From positions 28,966 to 79,096 of the forward strand of contig MKVB01000010.1 in NCBI GenBank assembly GCA_001899085.1: DNA of 50,131 nucleotides, written 5' to 3'. Under the pieces are notes generated by a model that made no database searches, was not told the origin of the DNA, and worked only from the letters and a program-made list of their open reading frames with translations. This DNA comes from Devosia sp. 66-14 (lineage in GTDB: Bacteria > Pseudomonadota > Alphaproteobacteria > Rhizobiales > Devosiaceae). Positions 33,765 through 42,627 of the stretch are shown piece by piece (position 1 is the first letter of the stretch; the number at the start of each line of letters is the position of its first letter). Made by a program: the position numbers and the translations under genes.

Positions 33765-34588
33765 GCCGGCGTGACGACATCCTCGCCGCGCTCGAGGCGA
33801 AGCGGGCCGACGGCCGCGCCATCATCGGCGCGGGCGCCGGCACCGGCATCTCGGCGAAGTTTCTGCACCGGGGCGGCGCCGACCTGATCTTCATCTACAA
33901 CTCGGGCCGCTTCCGCATGCAGGGGTTGAGCTCCTGGGTCGGACATCTGCCGTTCGGCGACGCCAACGCCATCGTCATGGAGATGGGCGAGCGCGAGGTG
34001 ATGCCGGTGGTGCCCGATGCCAATGTCATCGCCGGCGTCTGCGGCTTCGACCCCACCCGGCGGATGAGCCACTTCCTGCCCAAGGTGGTGGAAGCTGGGT
34101 TCGCCGGCGTCATCAACTACCCCACCGTTGCAGTGATCGATGGCCGCATGCGGGCCGACCTCGAGGCGGGCGGTCTCGGCTTCGACAAGGAAGTCGAGAT
34201 GATCGCTATCGCCAGCCGGCTCGGCCTGCTGACGACGGCCTATGTTGTAACCCCCGATGAGGCGGTAGCGATGGTGGGAGCCGGCGTCGATATGATCGTC
34301 GCCCATATGGGGCTGACCGTCGGCGGCGCCATCGGCGCGCAGCACGCCATGGCGATGGATGAAGCGGCGCGGGGCGTGGCGGCGATTGCCGAAGCGAGCC
34401 GCAGGGCGCGACCCGACGTCTTCGTCGTCGCGCATGGCGGCCCGATCGCCGGTCCCGCCGACGCCGAGAAACTGTTCGGGCTGGTCGAGGTCGATGGCTT
34501 TGTCGGCGCCTCCAGTATGGAGCGGCTGCCGATCGAGGAGCCGCTGCGCGCCAATACCTTCGCGTTCACCCAGTTGCGCACCCGCTGA
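33761..34588 (+). CDS. TIM-barrel 'phosphoenolpyruvate hydrolase-like' protein
   Basis: 275 residues. It has the GAGAGTGISAKFLHRGGADLI opening, IYNSGRFRMQGLSS, and HMGLTVGGAIGA near the C-terminus, all typical of the TIM-barrel family annotated as PEP hydrolase-like or TIM-barrel signalling protein. The function of bacterial members is not established. The plant Tm-1 resistance protein fuses this domain to the Tm-1-like domain encoded by the next gene; here they are separate adjacent genes. The start overlaps the oxidoreductase stop (ATGA). Confidence 0.82.
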   Translation: MSRRDDILAALEAKRADGRAIIGAGAGTGISAKFLHRGGADLIFIYNSGRFRMQGLSSWVGHLPFGDANAIVMEMGEREVMPVVPDANVIAGVCGFDPTRRMSHFLPKVVEAGFAGVINYPTVAVIDGRMRADLEAGGLGFDKEVEMIAIASRLGLLTTAYVVTPDEAVAMVGAGVDMIVAHMGLTVGGAIGAQHAMAMDEAARGVAAIAEASRRARPDVFVVAHGGPIAGPADAEKLFGLVEVDGFVGASSMERLPIEEPLRANTFAFTQLRTR

Positions 34589-34589
34589 T

Positions 34590-35816
34590 ATGCCGTTCAT
34601 CGCGCTCATCGTGTCGCTCGACACCAAGGCCGAGGAGGCGCGCTACCTCAGCGACGAAATCCGTGCCGCCGGCTTTGATGTGCAGGTGGTGGATTTCGGC
34701 ACCGGCACACCCGGCTTTGCCGCCGATGTCGCGGCGAGCGAGATTGCCGCGCTCGGCGGGGTTCCGCTCAGCGAGCTTGCCGCCGAGCGCGACCGGGCGC
34801 GCCTCATCGACACGATGATGCGCGGCGCCGCCGCCTGGGCCGCAAGGGCCCATGCCGGCGGTGCGCTGGCCGGCGTCATTTCCGTCGGCGGCTCCGGCGG
34901 CACCGCGGTCGGGACCGCCGCGATGCGGGCCCTGCCGTTCGGCGTGCCCAAGGTGATGGTGTCGACCGTCGCTGCCTCGGATATGAAATCCTATGTCGGC
35001 ACCCGGGACATCACCATGATGAACTCGGTGGTGGATTTCGCCGGCCTCAACCCGATCAGCGAACCGGTGCTGCGCAACGCCGCCGCCGCCGTCGCTGCCA
35101 TGGCCAGGGCGCAGTCGGTCCCGCGCCAGCGGCCGGCGCAGCTTTTGATCGCCGCCACGCAGTTTGGCGTCACCACCCCGGCAGTCGAACAGGCCCACGC
35201 GCTGCTGGCCAGGGCGGGCTACACGCTGGTGCCGTTCCACGCCACCGGTATCGGCGGGCAGACCATGGAAGCGCTGATCGCCGACGGGCTGTTCGAAGCG
35301 GTGCTCGATCTCACCACCACCGAGTGGGCTGACGAGATCGCCGGCGGCAACCTCTCGGCGGGTCCTGACCGGCTGGGGGCTGCCGCCCGCGCCGGCATCC
35401 CGCAGGTCATCGCCCCTGGCGCCCTCGACATGGCCAACTTCTTCGGCGTGCCGGTTCCCGAGCGCCATGCCGGCCGTCTGATCCATCAGCACAACGCCAA
35501 TGTCGCGCTGATGCGCACGACGCCGGCCGAGAATGCCGAGATCGGCCGCCGTATCGCCGACCAGCTCAACCGTGCCACCGGTCCCGTCGTGGTGCTGTTC
35601 CCGCTGCGCGGCGTTTCGGCGCTCGATGCCGAGGGCCAGCCCTTCTTCGATCCGGCGGCGGACCAGGCGCTGCTCGCGGCGTTGCGCCAGCACCTCTTGC
35701 CGCAGGTCCGGCTCGTCCCGCTCGACCTTCATATCAACGACGCCGCCTTTGCCGAGGCGGCTGTCGACGAACTTCTCTCCCTCCTCGAACAGCACAAGAA
35801 GAGACGCCATGCCTAA
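34590..35816 (+). CDS. Tm-1-like ATP-binding protein (UPF0261)
   Basis: 408 residues from the ATG one base after the previous stop. It has the UPF0261 features MPFIALIVSLDTKAEEARYL, VISVGGSGGTAVGTAAMRAL, PKVMVSTVAASDMKSYVGTRD and FPLRGVSALDAEGQPFFDP. Related domains bind ATP in plant Tm-1. With the TIM-barrel protein it probably forms one two-subunit enzyme. The reaction is unknown; placement after sugar uptake and oxidation and before acyl breakdown suggests cleavage or activation of the imported molecule. Confidence 0.85.
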   Translation: MPFIALIVSLDTKAEEARYLSDEIRAAGFDVQVVDFGTGTPGFAADVAASEIAALGGVPLSELAAERDRARLIDTMMRGAAAWAARAHAGGALAGVISVGGSGGTAVGTAAMRALPFGVPKVMVSTVAASDMKSYVGTRDITMMNSVVDFAGLNPISEPVLRNAAAAVAAMARAQSVPRQRPAQLLIAATQFGVTTPAVEQAHALLARAGYTLVPFHATGIGGQTMEALIADGLFEAVLDLTTTEWADEIAGGNLSAGPDRLGAAARAGIPQVIAPGALDMANFFGVPVPERHAGRLIHQHNANVALMRTTPAENAEIGRRIADQLNRATGPVVVLFPLRGVSALDAEGQPFFDPAADQALLAALRQHLLPQVRLVPLDLHINDAAFAEAAVDELLSLLEQHKKRRHA

Positions 35817-36168
35817 GACCACCGCGCAGGAAAAAGACTTTCCGGCCTGGAGCGAGACCCAGAATTACGGCATCAGCCACCTCAAGGTTGGCGCCGAGGT
35901 CGAGCACCATTTCCACGATTGCCACGAGTACTGGATCATTATCTCGGGCGAGGGCGACGCCATAAGCGAGGGCAAGCCCTATCACCTGGGCCCCGGCGAC
36001 ATGCTGCTGACCAAGGCCGGCGACTACCACTCGCTGAAGGTCACCAAGGAGATGGTCGCTGTCTACTATTACGGCGTGATGCCCGAGCACGGCCGCTGGG
36101 GCCATCTGCACGACGGTGAGGATCTGCCCTGGGACCAGCACCTCGCCGCGCTGAAGGCCAAGGCCTGA
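35809..36168 (+). CDS. Small cupin-domain protein
   Basis: 119 residues. Cupin motif 1 is VEHHFHDCHEYWIIISGEGDA (His, His, Glu metal ligands visible) and motif 2 is GPGDMLLTKAGDYHSL with the last His. A single-domain metal cupin may be a sugar isomerase, a dioxygenase or a sensor; sequence alone does not decide. It overlaps the preceding gene by 8 nt and the next by one base, so it belongs to the pathway. Confidence 0.85.
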   Translation: MPKTTAQEKDFPAWSETQNYGISHLKVGAEVEHHFHDCHEYWIIISGEGDAISEGKPYHLGPGDMLLTKAGDYHSLKVTKEMVAVYYYGVMPEHGRWGHLHDGEDLPWDQHLAALKAKA

Positions 36169-36461
36169 TGACCGTCAAGCACGTCGTCCTGTTCGACTAT
36201 GCCGAAACCGCACCGGAGGCCGAAATCCAGGCGGTGATATCGGGGCTCAACGGGCTGCCCGACCAGATCGGGGAAATCCGGGACTGGTCACTGGTCGAGG
36301 ATCTCGGCAAGCGGCCGGGCTCCTTCCGCTTCTGCCTGATCGCGCATTTCGACGACATGGCCGCCATGGAGCGCTACCTCGCCCATCCGGCGCATGTGAA
36401 GGCGGTGGAGCGGGCGATGCCGATCCTCACCAAGCTGGCCGAGCACGACCATCTGACCTGA
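36168..36461 (+). CDS. Dabb (stress-responsive alpha/beta barrel) domain protein
   Basis: 97 residues, beginning MTVKHVVLFDYAETAP with the KHVVLF strand and ending HPAHVKAVERAMPIL, the usual Dabb pattern. Dabb dimers include aldol-type cyclases such as plant olivetolic acid cyclase and various small catabolic enzymes. Last gene of the rightward operon; an inverted repeat follows at once. Confidence 0.85.
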   Translation: MTVKHVVLFDYAETAPEAEIQAVISGLNGLPDQIGEIRDWSLVEDLGKRPGSFRFCLIAHFDDMAAMERYLAHPAHVKAVERAMPILTKLAEHDHLT

Positions 36462-36483
36462 GAAGTCTCAATCTCAACAGTGC

Positions 36484-36597
36484 GGAAGAGCACTCCTTGC
36501 CCCTCCCGCAAGGGGGAGGAGACCAAGACACTGGCGCGCCGGAGTTGGCGTCTCCCTCCCCCTTGCGGGGAGGGGACAGGGGAGGGGGTACTCTTCC
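36484..36597. repeat. Large inverted repeat between convergent operons
   Basis: Arms 36484-36519 and 36555-36597 are imperfect inverted copies; both start or end with GGAAGAG/CTCTTCC and share a CCTCCC...GCAAGGGGGAGG block. Each arm can also fold by itself. It fills the gap between the Dabb gene (plus) and the MFS gene (minus), and resembles dispersed palindromic intergenic repeats. It likely ends transcription from both sides. Confidence 0.65.
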
Positions 36598-36611
36598 TTC
36601 ACCGGCCGCCC

Positions 36612-37826
36612 CTACTTCCGCCCCTGCGCGATCCGTTCGGCCTCCGGCAGCCGGCGCAGCAGCAGCATGGCGACGATCCCGATCAACGGCCCGGGCGCGA
36701 GAATGGCGAAGGCCCACTGCCAACCGATGGCGGCCGCCAGCATCGGCACCACTGTCAGGCTGACGATGGTGAGCGCGAAGCCGATGCCCAGCTGGAAGGC
36801 CAGCGCCGTGCCGATCAGGTCCGAATCCCCGACCTCGGTGGTCATGGCGGAGAACTGCGCCGAGTCGGCGATGATGGTCATGCCCCACAGCACCGCGAGG
36901 CCGACGAACAGCCATAGCGGGCCATCGAAGCTGAGGCCGATGGCCAGCGCGCAGAGGCCCGAGAGCGTCATCATGATGATGGTGGTGGCGGTGCGCCCGA
37001 TCCGGTCGGCCAGCACGCCGCCGATGAGGCAGCCGACGATGCCCGACGCCACGACGCCGAACACCAGCAGCGAAATGCCGGCCGGGCTCATGGCCGAGGT
37101 GACCGAGGCGGCGCTGGCAAAGGCCAGGAACCAGCCCCAGGCGGCATAGAGTTCCCACATGTGGCCGAAATAGCCGAGATTGGCGAGCGCCACCGCGCGG
37201 TTGCGGACCACGCGGCCGATCTGCCGCGGATCGAACACGGCGCGGCTGAACGGGTAGGGGCCCTCCCGCACCAGCGCGAGAAACACGATGGCGCCGCCCA
37301 GCGTCAGCCCGCTGGCGGTGGCGACCACAAAGCGCCAGTCGAGCCCGGCGAACAGCGCCCGCAACAGGTGCGGAAAGGCCGATCCGAGCGTCAATCCGCC
37401 GATCATCGTTCCCATCGCCAGCCCACGCCCGCGCACGAACCAGGTGGCCACCAGCTTCAGGGCAGGGGGATAGACGCCGGCGAGCGCGATGCCGGTGAGG
37501 AAACGCAGCGTAATCGCCACCTCGGCCGACGGCGCCAGCAACAGCGCAAGATTGAACACCGCCGCCAGCGCCGCGGCAATGCCCATCAGCAGCCGCAACG
37601 GCGCGATATCGGGCAGGTTGACGACGCTGAGGCTCAGCGCCCCGGCGACGAAGCCGAGCTGTACGCCGTTGGTCATCCAGGTCTGCGCCAGGCCGGAAAG
37701 CTGCCACTGCGCCGTGAGCTGCGGCAGGATCGCGGTCGCCGAGAACCAGGTGGTCATCGACAGGATCACCGCGCCGGTGAGCAGGACGAGCATGCGCCAG
37801 GCCGCGGCTGTCGGTTTGTCGGTCAT
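36612..37826 (-). CDS. MFS transporter
   Basis: 404 residues from the ATG at 37826 (MTDKPTAAAWRMLVLLTGAV); the upstream open frame lies in the DUF35 gene. About 12 membrane helices, with conserved loop GVLADRIGRTATT (motif A) in the second half and WFVRGRGLAMGTMIGG. Substrate not evident. It overlaps the DUF35 stop by 4 nt and is the last gene of the leftward acetoacetyl-CoA synthetase operon, so it may move a pathway substrate or product. Confidence 0.88.
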   Translation of the reverse strand: MTDKPTAAAWRMLVLLTGAVILSMTTWFSATAILPQLTAQWQLSGLAQTWMTNGVQLGFVAGALSLSVVNLPDIAPLRLLMGIAAALAAVFNLALLLAPSAEVAITLRFLTGIALAGVYPPALKLVATWFVRGRGLAMGTMIGGLTLGSAFPHLLRALFAGLDWRFVVATASGLTLGGAIVFLALVREGPYPFSRAVFDPRQIGRVVRNRAVALANLGYFGHMWELYAAWGWFLAFASAASVTSAMSPAGISLLVFGVVASGIVGCLIGGVLADRIGRTATTIIMMTLSGLCALAIGLSFDGPLWLFVGLAVLWGMTIIADSAQFSAMTTEVGDSDLIGTALAFQLGIGFALTIVSLTVVPMLAAAIGWQWAFAILAPGPLIGIVAMLLLRRLPEAERIAQGRK

Positions 37827-38227
37827 GTCAGGGGCTCGAAACAGGGCAGGACCTCGGCTCCCACCTGGGTGAAGCGGACCTGAAGCGGCAGGTGAAGCCG
37901 AGGTTCGGCGGCGAGGATGTGGCTCAGCATCGTCGGGCCTTCCGACAGCCGGACGATGCCGATGGCATAGGGCGCGGCCGGCGCCCAGCCGGGATGGCCC
38001 GGTCGGTGGATCACCGACCAGGTCTCGAGCTGGGCTCGGCCAGAGGCATCGCGCCACTGCAGCCGTGGCGACCAGCAATGCGGGCAGAGCTGGCGCGGAT
38101 AGAACACCCAGCGCGCACAATCGGCGCAGTGCTGCAGGGTGAACCGTCCTTCGGCAGCGGCAGCCCAGAACGGTGCGGTGAGCGCGGTGCGGGTCGGGCC
38201 CGGCACCTTCAGTTCGGCGAGGTTCAT
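37823..38227 (-). CDS. DUF35 Zn-ribbon/OB-fold acyl-CoA-binding protein
   Basis: 134 residues. The rubredoxin-like zinc ribbon has C34-x2-C37 and C48-x2-C51 (HCADCARWVFYPRQLCPHC), followed by an OB-fold (TWSVIHRPGHPGWAPAAPY). DUF35 proteins pair with SCPx-type thiolases or with Ltp2-like aldolases. Here it is translationally coupled on both sides (ATGA overlaps) to a thiolase-like gene and the MFS gene, so a two-protein complex with the product of 38224-39351 is expected. Confidence 0.9.
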   Translation of the reverse strand: MNLAELKVPGPTRTALTAPFWAAAAEGRFTLQHCADCARWVFYPRQLCPHCWSPRLQWRDASGRAQLETWSVIHRPGHPGWAPAAPYAIGIVRLSEGPTMLSHILAAEPRLHLPLQVRFTQVGAEVLPCFEPLT

Positions 38228-39351
38228 GCGGCACCTCCCAGCACCAGCGCCGTGGCCTCGCTCATCGTCGCGCCGTTGCCGGTGATGAGGGCCAGGCGCG
38301 CCTTGTCGATCTGCCGCATCGGGGTTGTGCTGCGCAACTGCCGCACGGCCTCGACGATATGGGTCATGCCGCCGGCCAGATCAGGCTGGCCGAAGCCGAG
38401 CTGGCCGCCATGCGGGTTGAGGCGGCGTAGATCCGCATCACGCAGCCAGGCGCCGAACTGCCCGGGCGGTGCGAGCCCGGCATCCTCGAGCGTCGTGGCG
38501 ACCATTATGCTGTAGCAATCATAGAGCGACAGCACGTCGATTTCACCGATGCCGACGCCGGCTCGCCCGAGCGCTCGGGCGATCGCCGGCTTGAGCGGCC
38601 CTGACGTCAGCGAGAGCGCCTGCGACAACGCCCGGTGCGTCACCTTCTCGCCGGCGCCCAGCAGGTGCACCACCGGCTGCGGCACACGCTTCGCCGCTGC
38701 TGCGGAAGCGACGATGACAGCCGCGCCCCCCGCTACCGGCATGACGATCTCGAACAGGTGCAGCGGGCTGGCGATCAGCGGCGAAGCCAGCACCTCGGCA
38801 ACGCCTGCCGGTTGGCCGAAGAAGATCGCCTCGGGATTGCGCTGGGCGTTGTCACGCGCCGCCGCGGCGATCAGCGCGAAATCCGCGTCGAGCGAGCCGT
38901 ACTCGGCCATGTGCCGCTGTTTGATCATGGCGTAGGTGGCGTTGGCGCCCGAGGCCCCGAACGGCACGTCGAACTCGCGGATCGGGTTGCGGTTGGGCGA
39001 ACGAAGCGGTTCGGCTTCGCGGGTATTGGCGAGTACGCACAGCACCATCTCGCACATGCCGGCCTCGATCGCTGCCGCCGCGCGCCACACCATGCCCGCT
39101 CCCGAGGCGCCCCCCAGGTCGACGACGTTGGCCATGTCGGGACGAAGCCCGAGATACTCGGCCACCGTGGCAGGTACGTGCTGCGGCGTCTCGCCGACCT
39201 GCGGCCCGACCAGCAGGCCGTCGATCGCGCCGGGCTCGAGGCCGGCATCGGCGAGCGCCAGGCGCGCAACATCGGCAATCATGCCGAGCGTCGTCGCGCC
39301 GGTGCTCGAGCGGACCGGCCTGAGTTCGCCGATGCCGATAATGGCGGCCAT
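38224..39351 (-). CDS. SCPx-type thiolase fold protein lacking the nucleophilic Cys (Ltp2-like aldolase candidate)
   Basis: 375 residues from the ATG at 39351 (MAAIIGIGELRPVRSS) preceded by GAGG; a GTG at 39363 would overlap the synthetase stop. Thiolase fold, but at the usual CASG active site it reads DLGGASGAGMVW, so Cys is replaced by Gly, and the late GHP motif is GQP. Conserved Tyr residues remain (LSLYDCYSIM). In steroid degradation, Cys-less Ltp2 with a DUF35 partner acts as a retro-aldolase. By analogy this pair may cleave a beta-hydroxyacyl-CoA. The call as aldolase is inference. Confidence 0.8.
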   Translation of the reverse strand: MAAIIGIGELRPVRSSTGATTLGMIADVARLALADAGLEPGAIDGLLVGPQVGETPQHVPATVAEYLGLRPDMANVVDLGGASGAGMVWRAAAAIEAGMCEMVLCVLANTREAEPLRSPNRNPIREFDVPFGASGANATYAMIKQRHMAEYGSLDADFALIAAAARDNAQRNPEAIFFGQPAGVAEVLASPLIASPLHLFEIVMPVAGGAAVIVASAAAAKRVPQPVVHLLGAGEKVTHRALSQALSLTSGPLKPAIARALGRAGVGIGEIDVLSLYDCYSIMVATTLEDAGLAPPGQFGAWLRDADLRRLNPHGGQLGFGQPDLAGGMTHIVEAVRQLRSTTPMRQIDKARLALITGNGATMSEATALVLGGAA

Positions 39352-39359
39352 CGGGTGCC

Positions 39360-41306
39360 TCACAGGGCGCTGTCCCGGCTGAGGTCGCGGAACAGCTCGA
39401 GCGCTTCCGGGTTGGCGAGCGAGTCGCGGTTCTTCACCACCTCGCCCAGCATGGTGGCGCGCGCCGCGCCTTCGACGCGCTTGCCGTTCAGCGTATAGGG
39501 CACCGCGGCGACGGCGTGGATCCGGTGTGGCACGTGCCGGGGGGAGGCCGCCTCGCGGATCGCCTTGCGGATCCGACCTGCGAGGTCGGCGGAAATACTG
39601 CCGCCCTCGATCGGCTTGAGGCAGAGCACGATCTCCTCGTCACCGCTCACCGGCGCGCCGAAGACGAGGCAGTCCTCGATTTCGTGAAAGCTCTCCACCG
39701 TGGCATAGATTTCGGCCGTGCCGATGCGCACGCCGCCGGGTTTCAGCGTGGTGTCGGTGCGGCCATAGATGATCGCCGAACCATGGATGGTCTGCTCGGC
39801 GAGATCGCCATGCGTCCAGATGCCGGGGCGCTGCGCGAAATAGGTGTCGTGGTAACGCTTGTCGCCGCCTTCGCCCCAGAAGGTCAGCGGCATCGAGGGG
39901 AAGGGTTCGGTGCAGACCAGGTCGCCTTTCCTGCCGATCACCGAGGCATGGCGCTCGTCGAGCACGTCGACCGCATGGCCGAGCGCTTTCGAGGTGAGCT
40001 GGCCGCGGCGCACCGGCAGCGTCGGGTTGCCGATCATGAAGCAGCCGATGATCTCGGTGCCCCCGGAGATCGAAGCGAACATCATGTCGGCCTTCACCGC
40101 GTCATAGAGCCAGTCGAACTGATCGGGAGCGACCGGCGCCCCGGCGCTCAAGACCGAGCGGAGCCTCGACAGGCCGACCTGGTCGGCCGGACGGTAGCCG
40201 GCCTCGGCCACGGTCAGCAGAAACTTCGGGCTGATGCCGAAATGCGTGACGCCTGCCTCGGCGGCGACACGCCACAACAGGCCGACATCAAGCCCATCGG
40301 AAGTCCTGGGGATGGCAGCGCCGTCGGTCAGCACCACTGCGGCATTGCAGGCGAGCCCCGAGATCAGCCAGTGATACATCATCCACGCGGTATTGGTGTA
40401 CCAGGAGATGGTGTCACCCGGCTTCACGTCGCCATGCAGCTGGTGCTCCTTCAGATGCTGCAGCAGCACCCCGCCGGTCGAATGGACGATCGCCTTGGGC
40501 TTGCCGGTCGTGCCCGAGGTGTAGAGCACGTAGAGCGGTTGGGCGAACGGCACGCGGGTAAAGGTGAGCGACGCCCCGGCGGCACCGAAATCTTCCCAGC
40601 GATGAGACTGGGCCGCGCCGACCGGCGCATCGCCGCCGATCAGCACCACATCGGTGAGCTCCGTCATCTGCTGGGCGAGTTCAGAGATGCGCCCGGAGAT
40701 ATCGTGTTGCTTGCCGCCATAGCGATAACGCGGCGTGGCGAACATCACCTTTGGCGCGATCTGCCCTAGCCGGTCGAGAATGGCCACCGTCCCGAAATCC
40801 GGCGAACAGGACGACCAGGTGGCGCCGAGCGTCGCGGCAGCCAGCAGCGCGACCAGGGCTTCGATGCGGTTGGGCAGGATGCCAACCACGCGGTCGCCGG
40901 CGACGACGCCGACCGCACGCAGGCCGGCCGAGACGCGAGCCACCTCGGCCCGCAGCGCGCCGCGGTTCATGGTGCGGGAAATCCCCGCTTCGTCGCTTTC
41001 GATGATCGCCGCGTCCGTGCCGGGGCCGCGCAGCAGGTTCTCGGCGAAATTCAGCCGCGCCTCGGGAAACCACCGGCCGCCCAGCATGCCACCGTCGGCT
41101 GCCGCGACGTAGGCGGTATCGCCCTTGTCGCCGATCACCCCGCAGAAATCCCACACCGCGCTCCAGAAAGCCCCCGGCTGGCTGGTCGACCAGCGGTGCA
41201 GCACATCGTAGGACGCGCCGCCAAAGCCTTGATCGGCGGCAAAGCGCGTCAGGTTGGCAGCCGCGATCCATGCCTCCGACGGGCGCCAGACGATATCGGT
41301 ATCCAA
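39360..41306 (-). CDS. aacS: Acetoacetyl-CoA synthetase
   Basis: 648 residues from a TTG at 41306 (LDTDIVWRPSEAWIAAANL) with AGGGGAAGA just upstream; this length is right for AacS (about 650), while the longer frame would run into the divergent control region. It activates acetoacetate to acetoacetyl-CoA with ATP. Visible: VLYTSGTTGKPKAIVHSTGG (adenylate loop), ISGGTEIIGCF, YGRTDTTLKPGGVRIGTAEIY and the C-terminal LNGKRVE Lys. First gene of a leftward operon; operator O4 lies 82 bp upstream. Its presence implies that the pathway yields free acetoacetate. Confidence 0.92.
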   Translation of the reverse strand: MDTDIVWRPSEAWIAAANLTRFAADQGFGGASYDVLHRWSTSQPGAFWSAVWDFCGVIGDKGDTAYVAAADGGMLGGRWFPEARLNFAENLLRGPGTDAAIIESDEAGISRTMNRGALRAEVARVSAGLRAVGVVAGDRVVGILPNRIEALVALLAAATLGATWSSCSPDFGTVAILDRLGQIAPKVMFATPRYRYGGKQHDISGRISELAQQMTELTDVVLIGGDAPVGAAQSHRWEDFGAAGASLTFTRVPFAQPLYVLYTSGTTGKPKAIVHSTGGVLLQHLKEHQLHGDVKPGDTISWYTNTAWMMYHWLISGLACNAAVVLTDGAAIPRTSDGLDVGLLWRVAAEAGVTHFGISPKFLLTVAEAGYRPADQVGLSRLRSVLSAGAPVAPDQFDWLYDAVKADMMFASISGGTEIIGCFMIGNPTLPVRRGQLTSKALGHAVDVLDERHASVIGRKGDLVCTEPFPSMPLTFWGEGGDKRYHDTYFAQRPGIWTHGDLAEQTIHGSAIIYGRTDTTLKPGGVRIGTAEIYATVESFHEIEDCLVFGAPVSGDEEIVLCLKPIEGGSISADLAGRIRKAIREAASPRHVPHRIHAVAAVPYTLNGKRVEGAARATMLGEVVKNRDSLANPEALELFRDLSRDSAL

Positions 41307-41387
41307 GTCTCTTCCCCTTGCGGCGGTTCGTATTATCGCCTGCCGGGGCTGGCCCAGTGGCGACCGCATCGCTATAAGCATTTTGTG

Positions 41388-41402
41388 GACCGAACGGTAC
41401 AA
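41388..41402. promoter_or_regulatory. TetR-type operator O4 between aacS and the thiolase gene
   Basis: GACCGAACGGTACAA differs from the O3 core by one base. It is central in the 142-bp divergent region between the aacS TTG (41306) and the thiolase ATG (41449), so one repressor could control both. It connects this distal part to the tetR-maoC-transporter group 12 kb away. Confidence 0.72.
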
Positions 41403-41448
41403 CAAATGTGCCCGATCCGCCAAGTACGACGAATGGATCGAGAGCATA

Positions 41449-42627
41449 ATGAGCGAAGACGCCGTCATCGTCGCCGCGGTACGGACGCCCATCGGGCGCT
41501 TCGGCGGGGCCTTTTCCGAGCTGCCTGCGACCACCCTGGGGGCCATCGCTGTCCGCGCCATCCTCGAGCGCAGTGCTATCGATCCGGTTCGGATCGACGA
41601 TGTACTGATCGGTCAGGTTCTGCAGGCCGGCGCCGGGCAGAATCCGGCTCGCCAGTCGGCGCTTGGCGGCGGCATCCCGCACAGCGTGCCCGCCATGACC
41701 GTGAACCAGGTCTGCGGCGGTGGGCAGCGCGCCCTGCATCTGGCGGCCCAGGCGATCCGGCTGGGCGATGCCGATATCGTGCTCGCCGGCGGCCAGGATT
41801 CGATGACCCGCGCGCCGCATCTGCTGCCGCACAGTCGAGCCGGCTTCAAGATGGGTGACGTCACCATGCAAGACGCCATGCTGGTCGATGGTCTGGTCGA
41901 TGCGTTCAACGGCGTGCACATGGGGGTGACCGCCGAGCGCCTGGCGCGCAAATACCAGATCACCCGTGACGAGCAGGACCAGTTCGCCCTCGCGTCGCAG
42001 CGGAAGGCTGCCGCCGCGACCGCTGCCGGGCGCTTCGTCGACGAGATCGTCCCGGTGGAGGTCCGGCGCAAACGCGAGTCCATCGTCATCGCCGAGGATG
42101 AGCACCCGCGCCCGGATACGACGCTCGCGCAGCTGGCGGCGTTGCGGCCGATCTTCGACGACGAGGGCAGCGTCACCGCCGGCAATTCATCCGGCCTCAA
42201 CGATGGCGCCGCCGCGTTGCTGGTGATGTCGTCGCGACGCGCCCGCGAACTCGGCCTCAAGCCACTGGCGCGCATTGCTGCCTATGCCTCGGCCGGAGTG
42301 GATCCGATGGAGATGGGCCTCGGTCCGGTCCCCGCCACGCGGGCGGCGCTGGCCAAAGCCGGTTGGGCGCCCGCCGAACTCGACCTGATCGAACTCAACG
42401 AGGCCTTCGCCGCCCAATCCATCGCGGTCAACCGCGAACTCGGGCTCGACCCCGACCGGATCAACGTCAATGGCGGCGCCATCGCGCTCGGCCATCCGCT
42501 TGGCGGTTCCGGGGCGCGACTGGTGGTGACCCTCATTCACGAGATGGTCCGGCGCGACGCCCACAAGGGCCTCGCCACCATGTGCATCGGCGGCGGCCAG
42601 GGCGTTGCGATCTGCCTCGAGCGCTGA
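41449..42627 (+). CDS. Acetyl-CoA C-acetyltransferase (thiolase)
   Basis: 392 residues from the ATG at 41449 ([20 protein letters not shown]), the normal length. The nucleophile is in [15 protein letters not shown] (about Cys89), NEAFAAQ and [16 protein letters not shown] supply the His, and MCIGGGQG the second Cys, so all catalytic residues are kept. It splits acetoacetyl-CoA into two acetyl-CoA, the step after acetoacetyl-CoA synthetase, or works in beta-oxidation. Divergent from aacS with operator O4 between them. Confidence 0.92.
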   Translation: MSEDAVIVAAVRTPIGRFGGAFSELPATTLGAIAVRAILERSAIDPVRIDDVLIGQVLQAGAGQNPARQSALGGGIPHSVPAMTVNQVCGGGQRALHLAAQAIRLGDADIVLAGGQDSMTRAPHLLPHSRAGFKMGDVTMQDAMLVDGLVDAFNGVHMGVTAERLARKYQITRDEQDQFALASQRKAAAATAAGRFVDEIVPVEVRRKRESIVIAEDEHPRPDTTLAQLAALRPIFDDEGSVTAGNSSGLNDGAAALLVMSSRRARELGLKPLARIAAYASAGVDPMEMGLGPVPATRAALAKAGWAPAELDLIELNEAFAAQSIAVNRELGLDPDRINVNGGAIALGHPLGGSGARLVVTLIHEMVRRDAHKGLATMCIGGGQGVAICLER

